From the NCBI GenBank assembly GCA_964632005.1, contig CAZWAP010000026.1, forward strand, positions 1-31,764: a stretch of 31,764 bases of DNA. The letters are read 5' to 3'. The DNA comes from CAZWAP01 sp964632005 (GTDB taxonomy: Bacteria > Planctomycetota > Phycisphaerae > Sedimentisphaerales > Anaerobacaceae). Below, in pieces: positions 8,625 to 16,196 of this stretch. The notes beneath the pieces are model-generated. The model was not told the DNA's origin, did not search any database, and saw nothing but the letters and a program-made list of their open reading frames with translations. The translations under genes and the position numbers were made by a program. Every line of letters begins with the position of its first letter. The first letter of the stretch is position 1.

Positions 8625-9494
8625 CTACACCATCCCGATAATCTTGTCCACGCGGGCGGACAGGTCTTTTAGATAGGCCTCATCGCCGCCCCGCAGCTCA
8701 GGCGTTACAAATCCGTCGTAGCCGATCTCATCGAGTGCCTGCTGGACTTCCGCCCAGTTCACGTCGCCTTCCAGCAGAGACTTCCACTGGTATCCCTGGC
8801 GCTTGAAGTCTTTTAGATGAATCCTGACGATCCTCTTGCCGAGCGTGCGAATCCAGTCCTGCGGGTAGCCGTAGATGACGACGTTGCCCACGTCGAAATA
8901 GGCCTTGAGCCAGGGACTCTCGAACTCATCGACGTAGCGGGCGAACTCGAGCGGGCTCAGCAAAAACATATTCCAGACGTTCTCGACCGCGATCACCACC
9001 TGCAACTGCTCGGCCAAAGGCAGCAGTTTGCGGATATGCTTTTGCGAGCGCTTGTAGGCGTCGATATAGCGGACGTTCTCGGTGACCACCGCCGGCACCA
9101 GCAGGACCGTATCGGCGCCCTGTGCCTTTGCGCTGCGCAGGGCGGTCTCCATCCCCGCCAGGCCCTTCTCGATGGTCCTCGGATTCGGGTCTGAAAACGG
9201 GGCGTGCCACCCGCCGTAAACTATCGAATGGATCGGCACGCCGGTGCGCTTTGCCAGCTCGCCGAGCCGCTCGGCCGCCTTGAGGTCCCGTATCGGGTGG
9301 CCTTCGATGCCCTCGAAGCCGCACTTCTTGGCCAGCTCGAACTTCTCGGCATCCGAAAGGCCCTTAGGCAGCATACCTATCTGCAGGGCCTTGCGCAGCG
9401 TCGCAGTCTTAGGCGCGCCGGCCGGCCCCCGGCCAGGAACAGTCATACCCAATCCTACAGCCATACCGTACTTGAGAAAATCACGACGCTCCAT
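8625..9494 (-). CDS. Exported sugar phosphate isomerase/epimerase-like TIM-barrel protein
   Basis: 289 aa from the ATG at 9494. The N-terminus is MERRDFLKYG followed by a glycine-rich hydrophobic stretch, a twin-arginine-type signal common in planctomycete paralogues. The rest is an AP-endonuclease-2/xylose-isomerase-like TIM barrel. Likely metal ligands are Glu in AVENVWN, Asp in FDVGN, His in RIHLKD and Glu in TPELRGG. Relatives isomerise or epimerise sugars or sugar acids, or act on inositols; the substrate here is unknown. GGAG at 9504-9507 is 9 nt from this ATG; in-frame ATGs at 9509 and 9521 are alternatives but would bury the twin-Arg motif. The 445 nt between this gene and the divergent ParA-like gene hold no ORF I support. 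Confidence 0.87.
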   Translation of the reverse strand: MERRDFLKYGMAVGLGMTVPGRGPAGAPKTATLRKALQIGMLPKGLSDAEKFELAKKCGFEGIEGHPIRDLKAAERLGELAKRTGVPIHSIVYGGWHAPFSDPNPRTIEKGLAGMETALRSAKAQGADTVLLVPAVVTENVRYIDAYKRSQKHIRKLLPLAEQLQVVIAVENVWNMFLLSPLEFARYVDEFESPWLKAYFDVGNVVIYGYPQDWIRTLGKRIVRIHLKDFKRQGYQWKSLLEGDVNWAEVQQALDEIGYDGFVTPELRGGDEAYLKDLSARVDKIIGMV

Positions 9495-9798
9495 ATCTTT
9501 GGTCTCCATCAATGCAATCATAGTCTGGTTCGACGACCGAAGGCCGCAGGGGCAACCCTACGAACGGGTACCGCCGGCGGGCCACCTATCGGAAGTATAT
9601 CCGCTCGGGCCGGACAATCCAAGCTCCAAGGGCCAGCCGGGCCCGCAAGGCTCACTGCAGCGGCCGAGTGCGGGAGCAGGGCGGCGGGCGCAAGCACTCC
9701 GAAGCCCAGTTATAGGGGGTTGAATATACCAGGCACGCAATATGTAGTGGTATGGCCGGAGTCAGCGTGGGATACGACCGAAAAAGGATTTGCGCGAG

Positions 9799-9829
9799 GG
9801 GCTGGCCGGCGTTTTTTATCGGCCGGTCC
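9799..9829. repeat. Hairpin with T6 loop upstream of the ParA-CBM gene
   Basis: GGGCTGGCCG (9799-9808) pairs with CGGCCGGTCC (9820-9829) over 10 bp including two G-T pairs, around an 11-nt loop containing TTTTTT. A similar GGCCGG-T6-CGGCCGG structure occurs at 16176-16195. No T run follows, so it is not a simple terminator. It lies in the otherwise empty 9522-9966 gap. Confidence 0.35.
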
Positions 9830-9966
9830 AATAAAAGATAAAGTTTTTTTCGTCTGCTTGCCGAATAACAAAGTGGGTGCTCACCCCTTTTATAGTGTCG
9901 AAAGGCCGTCTGACAGGGACAGAAAATGGTATTCGGGCTGACCGGCAAGGGCTGGAGAGATAAACT

Positions 9967-11427
9967 ATGAGAACGATAGCTATCGTCAACCAGAAGGGCG
10001 GTTGCGGCAAGACAACTGTATCGATAAATCTCGCAAGTGCACTGGCCGAAGCGGGACAGAAGGTGCTGCTGGTAGATATGGACCCACAATCCCACTGCGC
10101 CGTGGGCTTGGCCGTGCCGGAACAGCAGATCGAGCAGAGCATATACGACGTTCTTATCAGCGCGAGCAGGAATGAGCCGGTCAAGCTCACCGAGATTCTC
10201 TGGCAGATCAGTGACAAGCTCGAGCTGGCGCCGGCGAGTATCGACCTGTCCGCCTTCGAGCAGCAAACGGCGGGCATCGCGGAGCGCGAATGCTGCCTGA
10301 AGAATGCCCTGGAGGCCGTAAAGAACGACTATGACTACACCGTGGTGGACTGCCCTCCCGCGGTCGGGCTGCTAACGTTCAACGCTTTGCGGGCGGCCAC
10401 GGATGTCATCGTGCCGGTCGAGACGGGGTACTTCGCGCTGCACGGCTTGAGCAAGCAGCTCGAGACACTGAGCATACTGTGCAAGCGATGCAGCCAGCAC
10501 GTTGAAGTGCGGGTTCTTGCGAGTATGTATGACATCCGCACGAAGATGGCCCGCGAGATACTGGCCGAGCTGCGCGAACACTTCGGCGACAAGATGTTCA
10601 GGACGGTCGTCAATTTCAACACCAAGCTCAAGGAGGCCGCAAGTTTCGGCCAGCCCATCACCGAGTACGACCCGGCAAGCAAGGGGCAGCGGGACTTCCA
10701 GGCCCTGGCCGAGGAGGTGATCGGCGCGAGCACCACGCAACAACGACACGAGTTCGTAAACTCGTTGGCCGACCAACTCGAATCGATAAGCGCGACCGCA
10801 GACGAGCTGCTGCGAACCGCGAAGGCTCCGATAGAGGTGGCCTCGCCAGCCAGCGAGGAACCCGCCGCTGCCACCGACACCGAGCAGGGCCAGGCCAGCG
10901 GCGCCACCGCTGTGCCTGCTGCACAGGAGCAGGCCCAGCCGGCGCTGCAGGAGCAGGCCCCTGAGTTTTCTCAGTCAACCGCGCAGTTGGAAACGACCGC
11001 GCCCTCGGCAGCGGCGACAGCGCCGACCGAGCAACCTCAACCTGATATGACACCCGCAGCAACGCCCGCCGAGCCAGCAGAGCAGCCGGAGGCGCCGCGC
11101 CAGCCCGAGCAACAACCAATGGACACGGGCGCAAAGCTGGCCGATTATTACGGGGTCAACCAGATAAGCGATGCGGTTGTGTTTGTAACACTTTATCCAC
11201 GGGCGACGAGCGTCCAGATCGCCGGCGACTTCAACAACTGGCAACCAAGCCAGACCCCTATGCAGAAGGTTGGTCAGAGCGGGGTCTGGCAGACAGAACT
11301 GAAGCTGCCCCGCGGCCGATACCGCTACCGGCTCGTGGTCGATGGTCAGTGGCAGCAGGACCCCTACAACGAGCATACCGAGCTGAACCCCTTCGGCGAG
11401 TACAACTCCGTGGTGGAAGTCAAGTAG
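9967..11427 (+). CDS. ParA/MinD-type ATPase fused to a C-terminal glycogen-binding (CBM48/AMPK-beta-like) domain
   Basis: 486 aa. Residues 1-265 are a ParA-family ATPase. The deviant Walker A KGGCGKTT (10-17) has the signature Lys, VDMDPQSH follows at 38-45, and Walker B is VVDCPPAVG. ParA enzymes form ATP-dependent dimers that bind DNA or membrane and position plasmids, chemoreceptors, carboxysomes or storage granules. Residues 270-385 are a disordered linker rich in Ala, Glu, Pro and Gln. Residues about 400-486 resemble the AMPK-beta glycogen-binding module: VQIAGDFNNWQP, then YRYRLVVDGQWQQDP and an N-containing end (EYNSVVEVK). The two Trp positions match those that stack on glucose chains. 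No parB-like gene is adjacent. GGAG lies 9 nt before the ATG. Each domain call is strong; the combined role (polysaccharide cargo positioning?) is inference. Confidence 0.9.
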   Translation: MRTIAIVNQKGGCGKTTVSINLASALAEAGQKVLLVDMDPQSHCAVGLAVPEQQIEQSIYDVLISASRNEPVKLTEILWQISDKLELAPASIDLSAFEQQTAGIAERECCLKNALEAVKNDYDYTVVDCPPAVGLLTFNALRAATDVIVPVETGYFALHGLSKQLETLSILCKRCSQHVEVRVLASMYDIRTKMAREILAELREHFGDKMFRTVVNFNTKLKEAASFGQPITEYDPASKGQRDFQALAEEVIGASTTQQRHEFVNSLADQLESISATADELLRTAKAPIEVASPASEEPAAATDTEQGQASGATAVPAAQEQAQPALQEQAPEFSQSTAQLETTAPSAAATAPTEQPQPDMTPAATPAEPAEQPEAPRQPEQQPMDTGAKLADYYGVNQISDAVVFVTLYPRATSVQIAGDFNNWQPSQTPMQKVGQSGVWQTELKLPRGRYRYRLVVDGQWQQDPYNEHTELNPFGEYNSVVEVK

Positions 11428-11549
11428 CCTCGCTCCGCATAACGGTCGAGAGGCGGGGCCACCGCAGGCTACGTGCATACCGAGCTGGCCTTCCTGGCAG
11501 AAGCAGCTTAGGGGCTGCCGGAAATCCCGCTTTGCGGCCGAGTTTTTCC

Positions 11550-11579
11550 TTGACAGCACCGTCCGATAAGAACTCTAAT
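11550..11579 (+). promoter_or_regulatory. Sigma70-type promoter of the P-domain PEP-CTERM gene
   Basis: A perfect TTGACA (11550-11555) and TCTAAT (11574-11579, one mismatch to TATAAT) are separated by 18 nt. The start would fall near 11586, about 64 nt upstream of the ATG at 11650. It suggests the PEP-CTERM gene is transcribed separately from the ParA-CBM gene. Confidence 0.55.
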
Positions 11580-11649
11580 CGGCCTGCAAAGCAGCCGGGA
11601 TGCAAGGAGGACGGCCCGCGATTCACCTATGTGATACGCGGGAGAAGAA

Positions 11650-12264
11650 ATGGGTGCTCACGGACGACGAAAACGGATTGCAGCCTGCCTGGGTTTTATC
11701 GCGGCGTTGGGTCCTGCCTGGGCGGCGGCTGTGCCCGGGCTTATCTACGGGGGGGCATTCGACCTGCGGATCCCGGCAACAGGCAGCGGCCAAGCCTGGA
11801 TGGATGACGCTGTTGTCGAAGTGCCGGATCACGTTACTATCCTGGACCTCGACGTGGGCGTCGTCATCACACACACCAGCGTATTCGACCTAGAACTCAT
11901 CTTAGAAGGGCCGGACGGCACGCGATTACGCCTGAACTGGTACGAGCCGACGGACGAGTTTTTTAAGGGCGAAAACTACGAGGGCACGATCTTCGACGAC
12001 GAAGCAGAGCGGCCAATAGAATCAGGCTCGGCTCCCTTCAGCGGGAGGTACCGGCCGCGTGCTCCGGGCCGGCTCGACGTGTACGACGGGCTCGACGCGC
12101 ACGGCGAATGGAAGCTGCAAATCTACGATTGGTGGCACGGCGACACGGGGCGGCTCGAAGAGGTCACGCTGATTCTCAACGTCCCGGAGCCGGCGACAGT
12201 GACGCTCTTGCTATTGGGCTTAAGCTGCCCACGCATAATCAGGGGCGCCAGGCGGGGCCGGTAG
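11650..12264 (+). CDS. PEP-CTERM protein with P/Homo B (proprotein convertase) domain
   Basis: 204 aa. A basic N-terminus (GRRKR) and hydrophobic core ending AWA form a Sec signal peptide. Residues about 35-175 match the beta-sandwich P-domain found after subtilisin-like proteases: LDLDVGVVITHTSVFDLELI, LEGPDGT, and HGEWKLQIYDWWHGDTGRL. The tail VPEPAT, a hydrophobic stretch, and a final GARRGR is a PEP-CTERM sorting signal. No protease domain is present, so the P-domain stands alone, probably as a surface carbohydrate- or protein-contact module. GGAG at 11641-11644 supports the ATG. A strong terminator follows at 12546. Confidence 0.87.
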   Translation: MGAHGRRKRIAACLGFIAALGPAWAAAVPGLIYGGAFDLRIPATGSGQAWMDDAVVEVPDHVTILDLDVGVVITHTSVFDLELILEGPDGTRLRLNWYEPTDEFFKGENYEGTIFDDEAERPIESGSAPFSGRYRPRAPGRLDVYDGLDAHGEWKLQIYDWWHGDTGRLEEVTLILNVPEPATVTLLLLGLSCPRIIRGARRGR

Positions 12265-12300
12265 GTACACAAGGCAAAGTATCCCACCGTGTGCGGAAAC

Positions 12301-12338
12301 CTGTTGGAAAAGATGTTACTTACTGTGGAATCCAACAG
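12301..12338. other. Inverted repeat in the 335-nt gap after the P-domain gene
   Basis: CTGTTGGA (12301-12308) and TCCAACAG (12331-12338) form a perfect 8-bp inverted repeat with a 22-nt spacer. It lies in the 12265-12599 gap, which otherwise holds the terminator at 12546 and no ORF I support. It could be an RNA stem or a protein-binding palindrome. Confidence 0.3.
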
Positions 12339-12545
12339 CATGAACCGGACCGGTAAGTCAACCCGTTAGTTTGACGCCGTTGTTTCACATACGGTTCAAC
12401 AGCTTTTCAACACGTCAAAGGACATCACGGATTGCGCTAACGGCTTTGCTTGAGGACTGTTAGCCGACGAGACTCGGAAGGAACCAACAATATAACCGGC
12501 CTTAAGACGAATACGAATATGAGATAAAATCCTCATAGAAGTGGT

Positions 12546-12575
12546 AACCAAGCAACTTTCAGTTGCTTGGTTTTT
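12546..12575 (+). terminator. Rho-independent terminator between convergent genes
   Basis: A perfect 12-bp stem AACCAAGCAACT (12546-12557) with AGTTGCTTGGTT (12561-12572), a 3-nt loop, and T continuing to 12575. It terminates the plus-strand PEP-CTERM transcript. It lies 25 nt beyond the end of the convergent YifB-like gene and may work weakly in that direction too. Confidence 0.9.
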
Positions 12576-12599
12576 CCTGGCTCCTCTGCCTTTTTTGAA

Positions 12600-14132
12600 C
12601 TACTGTAACTTTCTGTCAAGTTTACGGTAGCTAATCGCTTCGGCTACGTGTTCGGGGCGGATATCATCGCTGCCTTCGAGGTCGGCTATTGTCCTTGCAA
12701 CCTTGCACACCTTATCGTGTGCCCGCGCGCTAAGGCCGAATTCCATCATCGCCTGCCTGAGGATAAGCTCTGCTGGCGCATCGAGCCTGCAGTACCGCTC
12801 AGTCTGCTTGTGGGTCATCCTGGCGTTTGTCAGTATCTTCAGACGACCGAACCTCGCTGCCTGGATCTGTCTTGCTTTCATTACTGACTGGCGCATCGCT
12901 GCTGAATCCAGCTGGGCCGAGCTGGAGCGGAGCCTGGCGAAGCTTATCGCTGGTACCTCGATGTGGATATCGATGCGGTCAACGAGAGGGCCGGACACCT
13001 TTGACAGGTATCTGGCTATCTGGCCGGGCGTGCACTTGCAGCGCTGGGCGTGGCTGCCGAAGTAGCCGCAGGGGCACGGGTTCATAGCTGCGACGAGCAT
13101 AAAGCTGGCCGGGAACCTGATCGTCTTTTTGGCGCGGGAGACTATGACGAAGCCATCCTCAAGCGGCTGGCGGATCATTTCGAGGACGTGCCGCGGGAAC
13201 TCGACGAACTCATCGAGGAACAGGATGCCGTAGTGGGCGAGCGACAATTCTCCGGGGCGTGGCGTGGTTCCGCCGCCGATCAGGGCCGGCCCGCTGGCGG
13301 AGTGGTGGGGCATACGCACCGGCCTGGTGGCGAGCAGGGCCTTGCCTTTTTCAAGCAGGCCCACCGAAGAGTAGATACGGGTGGTCTCGAGCGACTCGGG
13401 CAGGCTCAAGGGTGGCAGAATCGTCGCCAGTCTCTGGGCGAGCATTGTTTTGCCCGCGCCGGGGGGCCCAATCATCATGATGTTGTGGCCGCCGGCCGCC
13501 GCGACCGTCAGGGCGCGCTTGACGTTTTCCTGGCCCTTGACCTCGCCGAAGTCCACCTCGTAGGTCGATGAGTCCTGCAAGAGGGCTTCGATGTCCACAG
13601 TTGTGGTTTCCAGGGCGAGCTGACCAGCGAGGAAGGCCACCGCCTGGGTGAGCGAGCCGACGGCAAAGACCTCCATACCATCGACGACGGCGGCCTCTCC
13701 GGCGTTTTCCAGAGGTACTATCATCCTCGTGAAGCCCTCAGCCGCGGCGGTCATAGCCATGCTCAGGACGCCGTTGACCGGTCTTACCCTGCCGTCCAGG
13801 GCCAGCTCGCCGAGCACGACGGTGCCGTGGAGGTCTGGCTTTGCCAGCGTGCCCTGGCCCATTAGGATTCCCAGCGCTATCGGCAGGTCGAACGCGGGGC
13901 CGACCTTTTTGACGTCGGCCGGTGCCAGGTTTATGACGGACTGCGTCTTGGGGTAGCTGTAGCCGCAGTTGAGGATCGCGCTGCGGACCCGCTCGATGCT
14001 CTCCTTGACGGCCGTATCAGGCAGGCCGACGATGACGGCCTTGTCGAACCCGCCACGGGCGACATCCACCTCGACCTCGCAAATGACGCCGTCGATGCCT
14101 TCGAGCGTGACACTGTGCAGCCGCGCCAACAT
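12600..14132 (-). CDS. YifB/ComM family Mg-chelatase-like AAA+ ATPase
   Basis: 510 aa, the normal length for the family. The N-terminal ChlI/Lon-protease-like fold (residues 1-170) begins MLARLHSVTLEGIDG and includes VGLPDTAVKESIERVRSA. The AAA+ core has Walker A GPPGAGKT, Walker B ILFLDEFVEF, and the Cys-rich AMNPCPCGYFG. The C-terminal domain (about 420-510) contains LSARAHDKVCKVARTIADL. In Gram-negative bacteria ComM is a hexameric helicase that promotes branch migration during natural transformation. The frame opens much further upstream, but the ATG at 14132 gives the conserved N-terminus and has GAGG before it. Last gene of the long minus-strand run. Confidence 0.93.
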   Translation of the reverse strand: MLARLHSVTLEGIDGVICEVEVDVARGGFDKAVIVGLPDTAVKESIERVRSAILNCGYSYPKTQSVINLAPADVKKVGPAFDLPIALGILMGQGTLAKPDLHGTVVLGELALDGRVRPVNGVLSMAMTAAAEGFTRMIVPLENAGEAAVVDGMEVFAVGSLTQAVAFLAGQLALETTTVDIEALLQDSSTYEVDFGEVKGQENVKRALTVAAAGGHNIMMIGPPGAGKTMLAQRLATILPPLSLPESLETTRIYSSVGLLEKGKALLATRPVRMPHHSASGPALIGGGTTPRPGELSLAHYGILFLDEFVEFPRHVLEMIRQPLEDGFVIVSRAKKTIRFPASFMLVAAMNPCPCGYFGSHAQRCKCTPGQIARYLSKVSGPLVDRIDIHIEVPAISFARLRSSSAQLDSAAMRQSVMKARQIQAARFGRLKILTNARMTHKQTERYCRLDAPAELILRQAMMEFGLSARAHDKVCKVARTIADLEGSDDIRPEHVAEAISYRKLDRKLQ

Positions 14133-14364
14133 AATAGCAGTCCTCTTCGGTTGAATTGACAGGGGCATTCTAAGCTCAGCTGGCAGGTACGGGCAAGGAA
14201 TTTCCAGGGTCGTGGGACTGGGCTGACAGAAACCGTCAGCGGGGCGGCAAATTAGGACGATCGAGGCGCTGGCGAGTGAGGAGCTGTCTTTTGGGCTTTG
14301 GCGTCGGTTCGGGGTGGGTCCATCGTTCGTGAGCGGCGGGGGTGCGGCGTTGTCGGCTGGCTTG

Positions 14365-16068
14365 CTAAAAGATCTTGTTCCTGTCGGTGACAAACGTGTC
14401 GATCTTTTTCAAGAGGCCCGCATTGGCCTTTTTTCTTTGCCGGGTGCCGGACTTGGGGATACCTGGCGACTTGCTCTTGGGCTTTGGTTTTGCGGGGCGG
14501 GCCTTTTGGGCGCGGTGGGGGTCTTGTTTGTCGGGTGGTTGGGCTGTGGCCTGCAGTTGGGCAGTGAGGTTTGCTATTTCCTGCGTTTTATGTGCGAGTT
14601 CGGCCTGGATCTTGGCGATGGCCGCTTCGGCCTCGGCGTGGAGAGCGGCTATCTCGGCGGCGTGGGCCTTGGCCTGCTGGGCTGCATTTTCCTCAATTTT
14701 GGCCCGCCTTTTTGCCTCTGCCTTGAGCTTTCTGTCTGCCTTAGCTCGCGACCTTTCCTCGGCGGCTGCCTTGGCTTCGGCTTGAAGGCGTTTTTCGGCC
14801 TCGAGCTTCGCGCGCTCCTGGGCCCTGACTCTGGCTTCAAGTTCTGCTTGAAGTTGTTTTTCGGCGCGGTCCCTGGCTTCGAGGTGGGGCCGGAGCGCCC
14901 GTTCGGTCTTTGCCAGTGCTTCACGAGCGGCTGCGGCTTCTTGTTCGGCGCTGGCCCTGGCGGCGCGCTGGGAATCCAGGGCTCGCTTCAGCTCGGCGTG
15001 CGCTCTGGCGTATGTCTGGCGCAGGGCGTTTTTCTCGATCTGGGCGGATTGCCGGGCCGTTTTGAGCATCTCCGTGGTGGCCTGTAGCCTTTTCTCGGCT
15101 TTGCGGCGGGCCTTTGTTTGCTCGTTGAGCTTTTTCTCGAGCTGGTTTCTGGCTGAGCGCTCGGCGTTGAGTTGTTCGTGGGCCTCGGCCAGGGCCTCGG
15201 CGAGGCGTTCGGCCTCGGCCTTGGCGTGCTGGGCGGCCTGCTGGCTGGCGTGGAGATCAGCCTGGGTTTTTGCTTGAGCCTTACGGTGCTGCTCGGCCTC
15301 GGCCTCGGCCTGGTCGGCGGCGATTCGGAGCGCCTCCCTGTAGAGCCTGACCTTCTCGTCGGTCTCGGCCTGGATGGCCTGCTTTGCGGTCTCGACGGCG
15401 TTGGCCTGGGCCTGGGCTTCGGCCTCGGCGCGGCAGCGTGCCTGGATCTCGGCGCGGAGCCTGCGGTCCAACTCGGCCAAGGCCTCGGCTTGGACGTTCA
15501 GTTTGTCCTCGGCGCTGGCCAGCGCTTCTTGCAGGTCGCCGAGCTGCTGCTCGAGTTCCCGCCGTGCGCGGTGTTCGGCCTGTGCTCTTGCCTCGGCCCG
15601 TCTCCTGGCCTCGGCCTCGGCCTGGAGCTTTTCCCTGGCCTGCACGATGGACCTGGCCTTGGCCCTGAGTCTCTGGGTAAGGTCGGCTTCGCTGATGTCC
15701 TGCTCACCGGGCCGAAAGAACAACGGTTGGGCGAACTGCACGGCTACCCGGCGTATCGAGGCGCCGATCCGGTCGATGCGGCAGACCCTCCCGAAGCGCT
15801 CGAATAGGACCGTGTCGAAGGGCTGCTCGGAATCCTTCGGGCCGAAGAGGGGCACGCCGAAGCTGGCCCTGATGGGGTGGTCGAGCCGGGGACACTTCGC
15901 ATCGGCCTTACACAGAAAGCTCATCCCCTCACTGGATATGTCGAAGATTTGCCCGGCGGCGGGCGTCTCTCTGGCGTCCCTGGCGAAGCGGACCGGCCAG
16001 CGATAGCGCAGCCTACGTTCCGACCGTCGCTCCTGATATTGTTTCATCCCTGATACCGCACAATCCAT
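14365..16068 (-). CDS. PilZ-like domain protein with very long Ala/Glu/Arg-rich coiled coil
   Basis: 567 aa. Residues about 13-115 look like a PilZ domain: ERRSERRLRYRWPVRF matches the RxxxR c-di-GMP-binding start, and DISSEGMSFL matches the (D/N)xSxxG motif. Residues about 120-500 are an almost uninterrupted, highly charged coiled coil with recurring AEAEAxxRAEA blocks. The last 60 residues are strongly basic and rich in Lys and Pro. No membrane segment or signal is visible, so it is probably cytoplasmic, sensing c-di-GMP and forming filaments or scaffolds; this is inference. The repetitive coding strand creates long antisense ORFs that I discard. The start is uncertain: ATG at 16047 is an alternative that keeps the PilZ motif, and neither has a good ribosome binding site. 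Confidence 0.82.
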   Translation of the reverse strand: MDCAVSGMKQYQERRSERRLRYRWPVRFARDARETPAAGQIFDISSEGMSFLCKADAKCPRLDHPIRASFGVPLFGPKDSEQPFDTVLFERFGRVCRIDRIGASIRRVAVQFAQPLFFRPGEQDISEADLTQRLRAKARSIVQAREKLQAEAEARRRAEARAQAEHRARRELEQQLGDLQEALASAEDKLNVQAEALAELDRRLRAEIQARCRAEAEAQAQANAVETAKQAIQAETDEKVRLYREALRIAADQAEAEAEQHRKAQAKTQADLHASQQAAQHAKAEAERLAEALAEAHEQLNAERSARNQLEKKLNEQTKARRKAEKRLQATTEMLKTARQSAQIEKNALRQTYARAHAELKRALDSQRAARASAEQEAAAAREALAKTERALRPHLEARDRAEKQLQAELEARVRAQERAKLEAEKRLQAEAKAAAEERSRAKADRKLKAEAKRRAKIEENAAQQAKAHAAEIAALHAEAEAAIAKIQAELAHKTQEIANLTAQLQATAQPPDKQDPHRAQKARPAKPKPKSKSPGIPKSGTRQRKKANAGLLKKIDTFVTDRNKIF

Positions 16069-16175
16069 TCTGCACGTGTCGTTCAGCCGGTGGACTATGA
16101 AATACCTTGCGGCGGGGCTGAGGTCAAGCGATTTATTAAGCCGGCTGGGAAGCTCGGGGGTAATCGCGGAGTTGT

Positions 16176-16196
16176 CGGCCGGTTTTTTCGGCCGGG
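16176..16196. repeat. Hairpin with T6/A6 loop at the end of the sulfatase gene
   Basis: CGGCCG (16176-16181) and CGGCCG (16189-16194) flank a T6 run. The structure begins directly after the sulfatase stop on the minus strand and resembles the hairpin at 9799-9829. On the minus strand the loop is A-rich and no T tract follows, so its role as a terminator is doubtful. Confidence 0.35.

Noticed and set aside
9858..9896. TTGCCG and TATAGT as a promoter for the ParA-CBM gene
   Set aside because: The spacer is 27 nt, too long for a sigma70 promoter; TATAGT alone is not enough.
9204..9941. A 245-aa plus-strand ORF upstream of the ParA-like gene
   Set aside because: Its first third is antisense to the sugar isomerase-like gene and the rest resembles no protein; no ribosome binding site.
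14314..15807. Long plus-strand ORFs (255, 211 and 210 aa) rich in Leu, Gly and Ala
   Set aside because: They are antisense to the repetitive coiled-coil coding region; the low-complexity GC-rich sequence keeps several frames open.
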